Source: Candidatus Hebobacterum abditum
GTDB lineage: Bacteria; Armatimonadota; Hebobacteria; Hebobacterales; Hebobacteraceae
Reading direction: 5' to 3'
DNA: 64,000 nucleotides
Assembly (NCBI GenBank): GCA_029821875.1
Contig: JALGXW010000002.1
Span: 124,001 to 188,000, forward strand
Numbering within the stretch: position 1 is the first letter of the stretch; each line of letters starts with the position of its first letter. This document shows, in pieces, positions 44,310-53,401 of the stretch. The position numbers and the translations under genes are program-made. The notes under the pieces are model-generated. The model saw only the letters and a program-made list of their open reading frames with translations, did not search any database and was not told where the DNA came from.

Positions 44310-45695
44310 CTACTCCGTGAGCTCTTTCGTGGCCTCGCGAGTGACCACTGCGCGCAGCGCAGTGGTTGCCGCGAGCCTGACGTTCGGATCTGGGTCCTGA
44401 AGGCAGCGTGCCAGCGCGCCAAGAGAGTCCACCGAGCCGATGTGCGCCAGCGAGCGCGCCACCTCCGCCCTGACCATAGCATCAGGGTCACAGAGCGCTG
44501 CCGCGAGCGGCTCTGCGGCCGGGCCGCCGAGCTCGCTCAAGCGCCGCGCGCCCTCCGCTCTCTGGGCCGGATCGGGGCTACGCAGCAACGCCACGGCGGC
44601 CGATGCCTCTACCAGCTCATCGCCGGTCAGAGAGGTCGCGACGGCGCCGTGCTCTGCCGCGGCCACCTCGTCCTCAGTGAATCCCAGCATCCTGAGGCCG
44701 GCTATGATCGCTCGGCGGACGCGTCGTGAGCCTTCGGTAAAGGACTCCACGCTGTGGCCGTCCTCGGAGAACCCTTCGAACTCCGGCTCGAAGGAGGCCA
44801 GCCCGTCGAGCAGATACTGCACGGCTCCTTCGACGTCAGTCTCGGCGAGCAGCGAGTACGCACGCGCCCTCACGAACCAATCGGGATCGAAGCGGGCGAG
44901 TCGGCGCAACTCGACGGTCGCGGTGTCGCCATCGACGCGCGCGAGCGCGCTGGCGACAGCAGCTCTCACTCCAGGGTCTGGGTCGGAGCTCAGCAGCGGC
45001 ACGAGCGCTTCCTTCAGGTGCTCCTCACCTATGTTTCCGAGGGACTCGGCCGCGAGCCGTCGCGCTTGTGGGCTCAGACTGGCGAGTTGGCCGACCAGGT
45101 AGTCAACGGCCTCCTCTCCCATGTGAACCAACGCGGCCGCCGCCGTTTCTGCCAGACGGCGGCTTGGGGAGGAGAGGGCATCCGCAAGGCGAGTGCATGC
45201 GTAGTCGGCGTCCCGCGCGGACATTGCGCGTGCGGCCGGGCCTGCAATGCCGGGGTCGTCGTCGCCCAACGCTTCGAGCAGTTCGTCTATAGCTCGCTCA
45301 TCCCCGACCTCACCCAGGGCTTCGATGGCCCGGAGCTTCGCCTGGAAGGCGCCCCTGCGCAGATCGCGGCCCCATCGGTCCAGCGCGCGCGTCTGCCGCA
45401 GCACCTCGATGGCAGCGGCGCGGGCGGTGTGGTCTTCCTCCGAAAGGAGCTCGCGGGCAACCGCGGCGGCGGCGCGGGCATCGGAGAACTCGATCAGCTC
45501 CTCGGTGGCGGCAGATCGGTCCTCGACGGCCGACAGGCTGGAGGGCGGCTCTCTCAGCCGGTCGGCGATCCGCCGGGCGCGCGCGAGGGCGTTCGCGTAT
45601 CGCCATCGTAGGATCACCCGCAGGCCCACCGCTGCCATCACAAGGCCTGCGAGGAACAGCGAGAGACCTCTCAACACGTCATACTCAACACCCAT
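44310..45695 (-). CDS. Membrane-anchored HEAT-repeat protein in the polysaccharide locus
   Basis: 461 residues. N-terminal helix 'LSLFLAGLVMAAVGLRVIL' (about 10-28), then HEAT/PBS-lyase-type repeats ('ATEELIEFSDARAAAAVARE', 'AIEALGEVGDERAIDELLEA', 'AAESLGNIGEEHLKEALVPL', 'VARSLAHIGSVDSLGALARC'). There is no enzyme motif, so it is a scaffold or interaction protein. It begins 22 nt after the GT2 gene and ends that operon, so it may position the glycosyltransferase in the membrane. A similar protein is at 23542-24993. Confidence 0.8.
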   Translation of the reverse strand: MGVEYDVLRGLSLFLAGLVMAAVGLRVILRWRYANALARARRIADRLREPPSSLSAVEDRSAATEELIEFSDARAAAAVARELLSEEDHTARAAAIEVLRQTRALDRWGRDLRRGAFQAKLRAIEALGEVGDERAIDELLEALGDDDPGIAGPAARAMSARDADYACTRLADALSSPSRRLAETAAAALVHMGEEAVDYLVGQLASLSPQARRLAAESLGNIGEEHLKEALVPLLSSDPDPGVRAAVASALARVDGDTATVELRRLARFDPDWFVRARAYSLLAETDVEGAVQYLLDGLASFEPEFEGFSEDGHSVESFTEGSRRVRRAIIAGLRMLGFTEDEVAAAEHGAVATSLTGDELVEASAAVALLRSPDPAQRAEGARRLSELGGPAAEPLAAALCDPDAMVRAEVARSLAHIGSVDSLGALARCLQDPDPNVRLAATTALRAVVTREATKELTE

Positions 45696-45716
45696 GAACA
45701 GACCGTTCCTCTGTCC

Positions 45717-46994
45717 TCAGCGACCCGATGGGCGAGCGGCCAAGGGTACTCTGACAGTCTTCTCCCAGCTGAGTCTCTCTTGTCTTACCACATCCAGCCA
45801 GTGCGCTTTAGCGCAGACGTAGATCCACAACTGGCAGTACGTGAAGTACATCGCCGTCGCAACCAACAGATTGAGGGGCGTGTTCTCTCCTTCGATCGCC
45901 AGGCCTATCGCCAACTGAAGAACGAAGATGGTGAAGGCGAGCACCCATAGAATCAGGAGCGGGCTGTGAATCGGCCCTACCGCAATGCCGGCAATGAGAC
46001 CCGCGAGGAAGATCAGGTCAGAAAGGAGCACCAGGAGGAAGAACACGTGGTAGATGGTCAGCAGGTGGAGCACCTCCAGCACGAGCTCCCGGCGGCGCAG
46101 TCTCCTCAGGCGCGGCAGGAACTTCCGCACGACATAGGTGCCGCCGCGCGCCCAACGGAGACGCTGGCGAAGCCAGACGCCCCAGTGCTGCGGCTCCGGC
46201 TCCCACGTCACGGCGTAGGGGACGAACTTCACGTGATAGCCCTCTTGCCCCAGCCTTACCGTCAACTCGGCGTCGTCGGCGATGGCGTCCACATCCCAAC
46301 CGCCGGCCCGCTCGAGCACCTCCCGCCTTATCACGTAGTTGGTCCCGGGCAGAGAGGAGAGACCGAGGAGGCGCCATCGGCCTGCCTGCACGGCCCACTG
46401 GAAGCTGATGAACTCTATACTGATGCAGCGCGTGAGCAGGTTCGTCGTGCGATTCAGGGTCCGCACCTTGCCGACAGCGGCCGCCAGCCGATCGTCCTGC
46501 ATGAGTTCGGCCACCAGCCCGCGCAGCGCGTGGGGCTCCGGGGCGTTGTCTGCGTCGTAGACGGCGATGAGTTCATATCGAGCGTGCTTCACGCCCTGGT
46601 TGAGGGCATGTGACTTCCCCCGCCCGCCCAGACCCGGTGGAATGGCGACCAGCTTCAGCCTGCGGTCCGTGGCCATCATGTGCTCGACGACCCGTCGGGT
46701 CCTGTCGGTGGATGAGTCGTCGATGACGATGACCTCCATCCGGTCTCGCGGGTAGTCGAGGTGCAGCAGGCTTTCTATGGTCCCCACCATTACGATCTCT
46801 TCGTTGTAGGCGGGGACGAGGATGGATACGCCTGGCCACTCCTCGGGGTCGGGCGCGCCGCGGCGCCTGGCCTCTCGGGAGTAGAGGAAGCCTGCCACCG
46901 TCAGCACGATGTAGAATCCAAGCACAGACCAGAGCCCGATCAGGCACAGGGCCAGCAAGAGGTCGCGCAGCAGGGCCAGCGTTGTGCCGCTCAC
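45717..46994 (-). CDS. Processive family 2 glycosyltransferase, membrane-bound (PgaC/BcsA-like)
   Basis: 425 residues. N-terminal helices 'LLLALCLIGLWSVLGFYIVL' (12-31), then a GT2 domain and three to four C-terminal helices (about 300-400). Catalytic set: 'VIDDSSTDRT' (D92), 'VYDADN' (D147-A-D149), 'IADDAELTVRL' (D240/D241) and QRLRW (277-281). The last motif marks processive synthases such as cellulose, poly-N-acetylglucosamine or hyaluronan synthase. The polymer and sugar donor are unknown. GTG 46994 overlaps the stop of the upstream gene by 4 nt. I infer an exopolysaccharide synthase. Confidence 0.85.
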   Translation of the reverse strand: MSGTTLALLRDLLLALCLIGLWSVLGFYIVLTVAGFLYSREARRRGAPDPEEWPGVSILVPAYNEEIVMVGTIESLLHLDYPRDRMEVIVIDDSSTDRTRRVVEHMMATDRRLKLVAIPPGLGGRGKSHALNQGVKHARYELIAVYDADNAPEPHALRGLVAELMQDDRLAAAVGKVRTLNRTTNLLTRCISIEFISFQWAVQAGRWRLLGLSSLPGTNYVIRREVLERAGGWDVDAIADDAELTVRLGQEGYHVKFVPYAVTWEPEPQHWGVWLRQRLRWARGGTYVVRKFLPRLRRLRRRELVLEVLHLLTIYHVFFLLVLLSDLIFLAGLIAGIAVGPIHSPLLILWVLAFTIFVLQLAIGLAIEGENTPLNLLVATAMYFTYCQLWIYVCAKAHWLDVVRQERLSWEKTVRVPLAARPSGR

Positions 46995-49555
46995 GGGAGT
47001 CCCTCGTATGCGTGCTTGAGAAGGGGCCAGGCCGCCTTGCTATCGATGGCGGCCGAATGGTAGCACTCGATCCCCTGGGCCTCGACGGGCCGAAGGCGGT
47101 CGATGGTTGTCGCGATCTTGGTAGGAGTCATCTGCTGCGATCCGAAGTCCGTCAGCTCCACGTGAAGGAGCACGCGCGCCCGCCCGTCTGTGCGCCGCAC
47201 CAGCCGCTGTGCCGTCTCTTCCGCCCAGTCATAGTTGAACACCTGAGTGCCGTAGATCGCGGCCCACTGCTGCCAGATGATCTCGAAGTTGACCCAGTCC
47301 GGCGGGTACGGCCCTTCGAGCAGGGCCTCCAGGTCAAACCCCGATTCGGCTGCCTGACGGCGGGGGCTGAGAATGGCGCCGTTGCTCCACGCGTCGCTGA
47401 TGGTCATAATGTAGGTGTCGATTCCCTCCTCTGCCACAGCCTTGATGCACTCTGACAGGAACTCCGTCAGCCCCTCTGCCCGGAATGCTCGCCAGACTCC
47501 GCCGCCCAGCGGCTCGCCGGAATGCGCGCGCGCGAACTCATCGCGGCACGCGTCGCAGTAGCACGCTTGACTGCCAAACCAGTTGACCACCGGCTCACAA
47601 AGCTCGATGCCGTCCAGAGTGGGATACCGGCGAGCCAGGTCCCTCAGAAGACCCGAGTACCACTCCCGGACTTCGGGATTCCGCGGGCACAGGAAGTAGG
47701 CCACGTGCAATCGGAGCGGATTGTGCGCTCGGCCGTCTCGTGTGCGCTCGCGCCACTCAGGATGGTTCTTCCACATCTTCTTGTCGCGCCCGCTGTACAG
47801 CCATGCCACCACGCGTATGCCGCGTGCGTGGCATGCCTCCAGCATGTGTGCCAGCAGGTCTTGCCGGCCCCAGTCGCTGAGTGACGCGCCGCGGTGGCGC
47901 GTTCGGTAGGCGGCACCCTCGCTCACGTTGTAAGCATAGAAGAATACCGTATTCACTCCGTTTCGCTGATAGCGCTCCGCGAGCATTCCGGCCAGTTCCC
48001 TGCTCGGCAATCCGGTGCTGCTGTAGGCCCACGGGTCGAGAGTCACACCCTTGATGAAGGGACGAGGAGCCTGCTCTCTCACCAGCTCCACAACGACCAC
48101 CCGCCGCTCGGGTGCTTTCACGCGAAGTGGCCCGGGACTAGACTCGCCTACCTCCCATCTCTCTTCACGTTCTACATCCCAGCGCGGACCGAGTGTGGTC
48201 AGTCTCACTGGAGTCCCAGCCGGGACGCGGAGATCGGCCAGGCCGGAGACAAGGGTCCGCCGTTTGTCCTCCACGAGCGCGTCGAAGTCGCGGAGATCGG
48301 CGAGGAGCCACCCCTTGGCCTCTCTGTCGCGCAGGAAGCTCTGGAATGGTTTCGGCGGGGCCCAGAGACCGAAGGAGACCAGTGCGACGGCGTCGCGAAC
48401 CACCGACAGCATGTCCAGGCGAGCATCATCCGCCGCCGATACATTGCCCGCGTCGCTGATGTCCACTGGAGCAGGCATAGCTCCCCCCGCGCAGTAGGGA
48501 GGGGACTCATCCGGGCCCTCGATCCGCAGCCGGAATGGATTCTCGGACGTCGTGGGGCCCGCCCAGGCGAGCGGGTGCAGGCCCACCTCCCAGGCCAGGC
48601 GGAAGTGCTCGAGAGGGTCCAGACCCGTGTCCGCCACGAGCGCGACGGTGGCCCCCATCGACTCCGCTGTGCGAAGGCCTTCCGCTGCGTCCGGTCGGTC
48701 CGCCAGTGGGACGTCCCGCCAGTTCGTCCAGGCCATGACAGCAACAGGTGTCCCGGACTCCAGCATCGGAGCGACTGCGTGTGGGACCTGAGTTGTGCGC
48801 GCCCATATGGGAACATCGCGGAGCACCGGCACGAGTCTCTGCGGCCGGCCGGAGTGAGGCCGCGCCAGTATCTCGTGCAGAACGTCCGCCCAGATGCACG
48901 CGGTCCAGAAGCGGTCACGCCTCAGAGAGGGGCCTGCAGCCGCGTACCAGAGCCGGTTGCTCCCCGCGACAAACGGGCGTGTTTCGGACTGCCGATCTGC
49001 TACAACTAGGACCGCGGTTGGCTCCTCGATCTCAACAGCGGGGACGGCCAGTCGCTCAACGTGCTTCTCAGCTTGGTAGGTTATCCTCCAGTCGACTGCC
49101 TCGGGCAGCATTTCGTCGGCCGCGCCCTTGCGGAGGCCGAGTCTCGCCAAGGCCTCTCCGCCAAGGATCGCAACTCCCGGCCCCACCCACGCGGCGATGC
49201 CCGTGAAGCGCTCGAGATCCGCCAGGAAGCTCGCCCTCGCGTCTTCATCGGGCTTCCCGGCTAGATAGAACACGGAGTAGTACCCAAGCGCTGTTCCTTC
49301 GTCATAGTGCTCGGCCGCCACGATGTCGCAATACTCTTCGAAATGAGCGACGAGAGTTTCGAGCACCTCGGCGCTCTCCGCCACCGCCGCGCCCTGCGGG
49401 CCCTCGGTCTCCGTGATCAGCAACACGCGTGCCGCGTGGTCGACCGGAATGAAGGAGAGGTCGGGCCGCGCCGGCAGCTCCGGCGGAGGAGCGCGGTCAC
49501 AGGAGGCGCCGATGAAGACCAGCAGAGAACAGAGGAGCAGTCGCGCCAACCTCAT
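46991..49555 (-). CDS. Lipoprotein-like protein: deacetylase-like domain plus TIM-barrel hydrolase-like domain
   Basis: 854 residues. Start 'LLLCSLLVFIGASCDRAP' is a probable lipoprotein signal (Cys at 19; the lipobox is not perfect). Residues about 40-420 resemble DUF2334-type polysaccharide-deacetylase-like proteins ('FVAGSNRLWYAAAG', 'LVPVLRDVPIWA') without a clear His-rich active site. Residues about 500-850 form a glycoside-hydrolase-like TIM barrel: 'RYQRNGVNTVFFYAYN', 'ARGIRVVAWLYSG', 'NHPEWRERTRDG', 'LDGIELCEP', 'CYCDACRDEF'. This fits hypothetical hydrolase families (GHL6/GHL10-like). By analogy with PgaB it may trim or deacetylate the polymer made by the adjacent GT2. It overlaps both neighbours by 4 nt. 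Confidence 0.62.
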   Translation of the reverse strand: MRLARLLLCSLLVFIGASCDRAPPPELPARPDLSFIPVDHAARVLLITETEGPQGAAVAESAEVLETLVAHFEEYCDIVAAEHYDEGTALGYYSVFYLAGKPDEDARASFLADLERFTGIAAWVGPGVAILGGEALARLGLRKGAADEMLPEAVDWRITYQAEKHVERLAVPAVEIEEPTAVLVVADRQSETRPFVAGSNRLWYAAAGPSLRRDRFWTACIWADVLHEILARPHSGRPQRLVPVLRDVPIWARTTQVPHAVAPMLESGTPVAVMAWTNWRDVPLADRPDAAEGLRTAESMGATVALVADTGLDPLEHFRLAWEVGLHPLAWAGPTTSENPFRLRIEGPDESPPYCAGGAMPAPVDISDAGNVSAADDARLDMLSVVRDAVALVSFGLWAPPKPFQSFLRDREAKGWLLADLRDFDALVEDKRRTLVSGLADLRVPAGTPVRLTTLGPRWDVEREERWEVGESSPGPLRVKAPERRVVVVELVREQAPRPFIKGVTLDPWAYSSTGLPSRELAGMLAERYQRNGVNTVFFYAYNVSEGAAYRTRHRGASLSDWGRQDLLAHMLEACHARGIRVVAWLYSGRDKKMWKNHPEWRERTRDGRAHNPLRLHVAYFLCPRNPEVREWYSGLLRDLARRYPTLDGIELCEPVVNWFGSQACYCDACRDEFARAHSGEPLGGGVWRAFRAEGLTEFLSECIKAVAEEGIDTYIMTISDAWSNGAILSPRRQAAESGFDLEALLEGPYPPDWVNFEIIWQQWAAIYGTQVFNYDWAEETAQRLVRRTDGRARVLLHVELTDFGSQQMTPTKIATTIDRLRPVEAQGIECYHSAAIDSKAAWPLLKHAYEGLP

Positions 49556-51312
49556 CTCTCGCGTGCGCCCCGACGCTGAGCAACGTGCAAGCTGTAGATG
49601 AGCAGCAAGAGCGCACTAGCCCCAATCGCGAACAGCACGACGACACGCGCAATCCGTTGCACTGCCCTCTCTGTGATCTGCTGTGGGTCGCCCTCGAAGG
49701 CGAACACGGTCTTCGGCTTCGACCCGCGTCTGTATGTCAACAGGAGCGCGCCCGGAGATACGAGTGTCTGCTCCTTCTCTCGCGCGTCGGACTGACCGAA
49801 GGAGTCCATCGTCCCGGGCTCCGGCCCCAACACCGTGGCATCCCAGCCGTCGGGAAGCACATCGGCCAACACCTGTTCCGAATCGAAGGTCCGAACACGG
49901 AGGGAGTCGCCTTGGATCGTGTTCGTCATGTCGCGGAGGTCCACGAACTCGTATCCCATGCTCTGCAGCCCGGTGACGAGCAGCGTGATCGACTGTAGCG
50001 GCGCCTCCGGGGCTATCCTGACAGTGATCCACGGGTCCGGGACCGCGGCTTGGCGTCGGGCCGCCTCGAGCAGTGTCTCCACCTCTCCCCTGCCCTCAAT
50101 GAGCGGGGACAGATTGTCGGGCATGACGCGCAGGTCGTTCTCATTGTCCTCGATCAGGAATGGCATGGCCGGGGGCAGATAGCGGCCCTCGACAGCCACG
50201 CGGCGCTCGAGGACCGTAGAGCAGGCCCGCGCCAGTGTTGGGTGCTCCTGCCCTATGTCCCCGTCCCTCGGGGCCGCCAACGCGACCGGATACAGTCCGC
50301 AGCGCGCCAACTCCCCGATCACCTGCTCCAGGCCCGCTCGGAGCGAGGGGCCGGCAGCGCCCGAGGCAGGGGCCGCGCCGCCTGTGTGCTCACCCTCGGC
50401 GGGCAGTGATGCAACGATGCTGGCGCCTTCCCGCTGGGCGCCGCGCAAGACCCCAATCAATCCTCTCTTGCTGCTCAGTCGGATGGGCTCTCCTGGCACA
50501 GGTCCCGGCGTGAGGGCCGCGACCTCTATGACAAAGGGGGTTCGGGCCCCGTTGAGCTGGCGCATGAGAGCGGAGAGGCCCCCGGCGTCCGTGTCCGGGT
50601 CCACCGCCGTCACGACGAGCAAGGCGAGACGCTGGTCCCCGTGAGTCTGGGCGAGCACCTCGTGCATCTCGTTGGCAAGGATCAAGTAGGTCCCGCCCCT
50701 GCGGGCGTGGTCCAGCAGCACCTCCGGGAAGTACCAGAGACGGCCGCTCCGCACCGCGTAGGGGCGCTGGTCTGTGTCGCCGCGTACCGTGGCAAGAACG
50801 GCACACACGTCGGGCCTCGTGCAGGTGATACGCGGCAGCGGCAGCTCGGCCCGCCAGTACGGCATCCCCTGGTAGATGACTCGCGTGGGCGCGGGCTCCG
50901 GCGATGTTGGGCCGATCTCGAAGCCGTAGCGGCCCAGAGAGTAACGTGCGGCAAGCTGCTCGAAGTTGGCTCCGATCCAACAGACCGTGCGGTCGAGATC
51001 GTAGCAGTCGACGAGGAAGGCGTCGGGCAGGTTGACTCCCTCCCTCAGGCCAAGGTAGATCGTAGCGCTGTACTCGACCAGCAAGTGAGATGTGTAGTCC
51101 TGAACAGGAACTACAGTGACATCGACGTCGAAGTGGAACAGGAGGTCCACCGCGGATGAGATCAGTCTGCGCTCTGCCGGCCCGGGGTCGCGGCCGGCAT
51201 CGTGCACGAGCAGTACGCTCTGGGTAGCGGCCTCCCCGCCAGTGACCGATGCTGCCAGAAGGAGTACAGCGAGGGCGATTCTTCCCCTGATTGCTGGTTG
51301 GATGGTTGCCAT
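49552..51312 (-). CDS. Secreted, membrane-anchored degenerate deacetylase-like protein
   Basis: 586 residues from ATG 51312. Signal peptide 'IALAVLLLAASVTGGEA' and a C-terminal helix 'VVLFAIGASALLLLIYSL'. The layout is like the first half of the next protein: 'SVLLVHDAG', 'YAVRSGRLWYFPE', 'LALLVVTAVDPDTDAGG', 'MRQLNGARTPFVIEVAAL'. This is a DUF2334/polysaccharide-deacetylase pattern, but the metal-binding 'DD' and His motifs are missing, so it is probably not catalytic. It may bind the glycan. First gene of the four-gene operon (4-nt overlap with the next). Confidence 0.6.
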   Translation of the reverse strand: MATIQPAIRGRIALAVLLLAASVTGGEAATQSVLLVHDAGRDPGPAERRLISSAVDLLFHFDVDVTVVPVQDYTSHLLVEYSATIYLGLREGVNLPDAFLVDCYDLDRTVCWIGANFEQLAARYSLGRYGFEIGPTSPEPAPTRVIYQGMPYWRAELPLPRITCTRPDVCAVLATVRGDTDQRPYAVRSGRLWYFPEVLLDHARRGGTYLILANEMHEVLAQTHGDQRLALLVVTAVDPDTDAGGLSALMRQLNGARTPFVIEVAALTPGPVPGEPIRLSSKRGLIGVLRGAQREGASIVASLPAEGEHTGGAAPASGAAGPSLRAGLEQVIGELARCGLYPVALAAPRDGDIGQEHPTLARACSTVLERRVAVEGRYLPPAMPFLIEDNENDLRVMPDNLSPLIEGRGEVETLLEAARRQAAVPDPWITVRIAPEAPLQSITLLVTGLQSMGYEFVDLRDMTNTIQGDSLRVRTFDSEQVLADVLPDGWDATVLGPEPGTMDSFGQSDAREKEQTLVSPGALLLTYRRGSKPKTVFAFEGDPQQITERAVQRIARVVVLFAIGASALLLLIYSLHVAQRRGARER

Positions 51313-51416
51313 CACATCGAGGCGGGAGTTGCTGTTCCGCTCACTGCCAATGCCAGTGTACCATGCCACGTTAGCCTACACACACGCGAGGCGGCCGCGG
51401 GTCCGGGGCGAAGAGA

Positions 51417-51453
51417 AGGCCCGGCCGGGCGCGGAGGACACCCGACCGGGCCT
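51417..51453 (-). terminator. Terminator of the membrane-anchored hydrolase-like gene
   Basis: AGGCCCGGCCGGG (51417-51429) and CCCGACCGGGCCT (51441-51453) form a 13-bp stem with one mismatch and an 11-nt loop. On the minus strand TCTCTTC follows. It separates the gene at 51587 from the next operon. Confidence 0.6.
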
Positions 51454-51586
51454 CTGCCTGCAGCGCCGACCCGCTGCGAGAGCGGCCTCGGCGCTCGGCT
51501 GGTGTGGGCCACTGCCCCCTGCCTCCGGCTCCCTGACCCTGGGGGCCGGAGGAGCGCTGTCCACCACAGTGAGTCTTTGCTTGACC

Positions 51587-53275
51587 CTACTGACCGAGGC
51601 CGAGCCAGGCGGTCCTCAGGTATGGAGTAGCCGCCTCGGTCTCTGCGAGCAAGTGAGCGTCGTAGATGTCGATTCCGGCCGGGCCTCCCTGGGCCGCTGA
51701 CGCGATTGTGCGGCCGAGCTGAGGGCCATCCAGCGCACCCGCGCCGAAGTCGGTCACTTCGATATGCGCGATGAGCCTGGCGCGACCGCGCACCATCTCC
51801 CTTGCCTCGCGTACGGCGCCCTCGGTCCACTCTGGCGTGAAGGTGACTGGATCGCCGTAGAGGGCCGCCCACTGCTGCCATATCAGCTCGGCCTGCAAGA
51901 CGTCGGGCCGGTCCGGGCTGCTCAGCACAGCCTCCAGGTCGAAGCCGATTGCGTCGCGGACCTGTGCGCTCGACATGAGTCGCCCGTCCCTTCGTGCTGT
52001 CGCCACCGTTGTGACGTGGACCTCTTTCCCGTGGCCGTGCGCAAGTCTGCTGCTTGCCGACAGCAGTTGCGTTAGCCCGTGAGCGCGGAACTCTCGCCAT
52101 GCCTTGCTGGGCGCCACTGCGGCTGGATGAGCCTGGGCAAACTGCCTGCGGCAGTGCTCACAGTGGCACGCGTTGTCGCCCCAGAGATCCAGCTGGAACT
52201 CAGCAAGGTCGATGCCATCGAGCTCGGGATAGCCGGTCAACAGATCGTCCAGCAGGCCGAGCCACCACTGAACCACTTCCGGGTTCCGAACACAGAGGAG
52301 GAAGCTATCCGGGTCCGGCTTGTAGTCAGTGCCGTCGGAGTTCTTCTCGCGCCACTCGGGGTACTTCTCCCACATCTGTTTGTGCTGCACGCCCTGGACC
52401 CACGCTATGATCTTGATGTCCCGGTGGTGGGCCTCCCGGAGGACGTGCCGCAGCAGATCCTGGCGGCCGTAGTCCTCCATGATGTTCCCGTCATACGACG
52501 TGCGGTAGCGAGCGCCGTACACTCGGTTGTAGGCATAGTAGTAGACCAGATTGACGCCTTGCTCGGCCCAGGAGTCGGCGAGCTCGACCGCGAGTTGTCT
52601 CGCGGATAGCCCGCGTCCATAGTAGTAGCCTGCGTCGAACCTGACCGCGCGGACGTGTCGCATCGCCGGCGGTCTTGCGCTTGGCTCAGCAGTCTGCAGG
52701 GAAGAGATCTTGGGCGGCGACGACGGCTCGGGTGCGGGGGCCATAGGAACAACAGTGGCCGGCGCCAGCCTCGGCGCGCTTGCGACAGCAGGCGGCGGTT
52801 CGCTGGCTCGCAGCGCAGCCTCGTTAGAGGGGGCGACCGGTTCCGGCGCCGGCCGAATATGAGTGCTTTGGGGGTCAGGTGGTGTTCGCTGGCCTGACGA
52901 CGGCGGCGGTGTAGGAGAACGGGCCTCTACATCCACATCCGCGCGTGAGTCTGCGTCCTCTGTGTGGCCTTGAGGGAGACCAACCTCGGGGATGGCATTC
53001 TCAGTGCGACTGTGAGGCGCCTCGGCCGCGGCAGGCGTGCTGCTTGGGGCGTCCCGGTGCGGCAGAGGGGCAGGCCGGGCGGCCGGGGCGGGTGCCCGTC
53101 TGTCGCGCAGCGACGGCTTCCATGGGGGCTGGGCGAAGCGCCGTCCCGCAATGCCGGCCAGCGCAACGAGCGAGAGCGCAAGCGGCAATGGCAACAGCAG
53201 CCGCCACAGGCGCGCCCTCACGCGTCGCCTGACGGTCCGTGAATCCCCAGTGTGTCTGGTCCCGCTCGCACGCAT
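51587..53275 (-). CDS. Membrane-anchored TIM-barrel hydrolase-like protein with a proline-rich stalk
   Basis: 562 residues. A basic N terminus and one helix 'LLLPLPLALSLVALAGIAG' (about 26-44) anchor it. Residues 45-205 are a Pro/Ala/Ser-rich stalk. Residues 208-562 are the same hydrolase-like barrel as in the gene at 46991-49555: 'EQGVNLVYYYAYN', 'HRDIKIIAWVQG', 'KYPEWREKNSDG', 'LDGIDLAEF', 'CHCEHCRRQF', 'IWQQWAALYGDP', 'IEVTDFGAG'. Acidic residues at strand ends (D/E in 'GIDLAE') could be catalytic. It is probably a cell-surface glycan hydrolase; this is inferred from fold-type motifs only. Confidence 0.65.
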   Translation of the reverse strand: MRASGTRHTGDSRTVRRRVRARLWRLLLPLPLALSLVALAGIAGRRFAQPPWKPSLRDRRAPAPAARPAPLPHRDAPSSTPAAAEAPHSRTENAIPEVGLPQGHTEDADSRADVDVEARSPTPPPSSGQRTPPDPQSTHIRPAPEPVAPSNEAALRASEPPPAVASAPRLAPATVVPMAPAPEPSSPPKISSLQTAEPSARPPAMRHVRAVRFDAGYYYGRGLSARQLAVELADSWAEQGVNLVYYYAYNRVYGARYRTSYDGNIMEDYGRQDLLRHVLREAHHRDIKIIAWVQGVQHKQMWEKYPEWREKNSDGTDYKPDPDSFLLCVRNPEVVQWWLGLLDDLLTGYPELDGIDLAEFQLDLWGDNACHCEHCRRQFAQAHPAAVAPSKAWREFRAHGLTQLLSASSRLAHGHGKEVHVTTVATARRDGRLMSSAQVRDAIGFDLEAVLSSPDRPDVLQAELIWQQWAALYGDPVTFTPEWTEGAVREAREMVRGRARLIAHIEVTDFGAGALDGPQLGRTIASAAQGGPAGIDIYDAHLLAETEAATPYLRTAWLGLGQ

Positions 53276-53312
53276 CTGCTTGTGGCCTGTCAGGCCCTCT
53301 GGGCCAAAGAGA

Positions 53313-53341
53313 GAGCCAAGGGGCCGTCGTCCCCTTGGCTC
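53313..53341 (-). terminator. Terminator of the zinc-ribbon gene
   Basis: GAGCCAAGGGG (53313-53323) and CCCCTTGGCTC (53331-53341) form a perfect 11-bp stem with a 7-nt loop, about 60 nt past the stop at 53402. The minus strand continues CTCTTTGG. Confidence 0.65.
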
Positions 53342-53401
53342 AGGCTTAACCTTTGGCGCTCTGGCTCTAGGTCGCGCTCAGACTCAACCGTCTACATCGC
53401 T

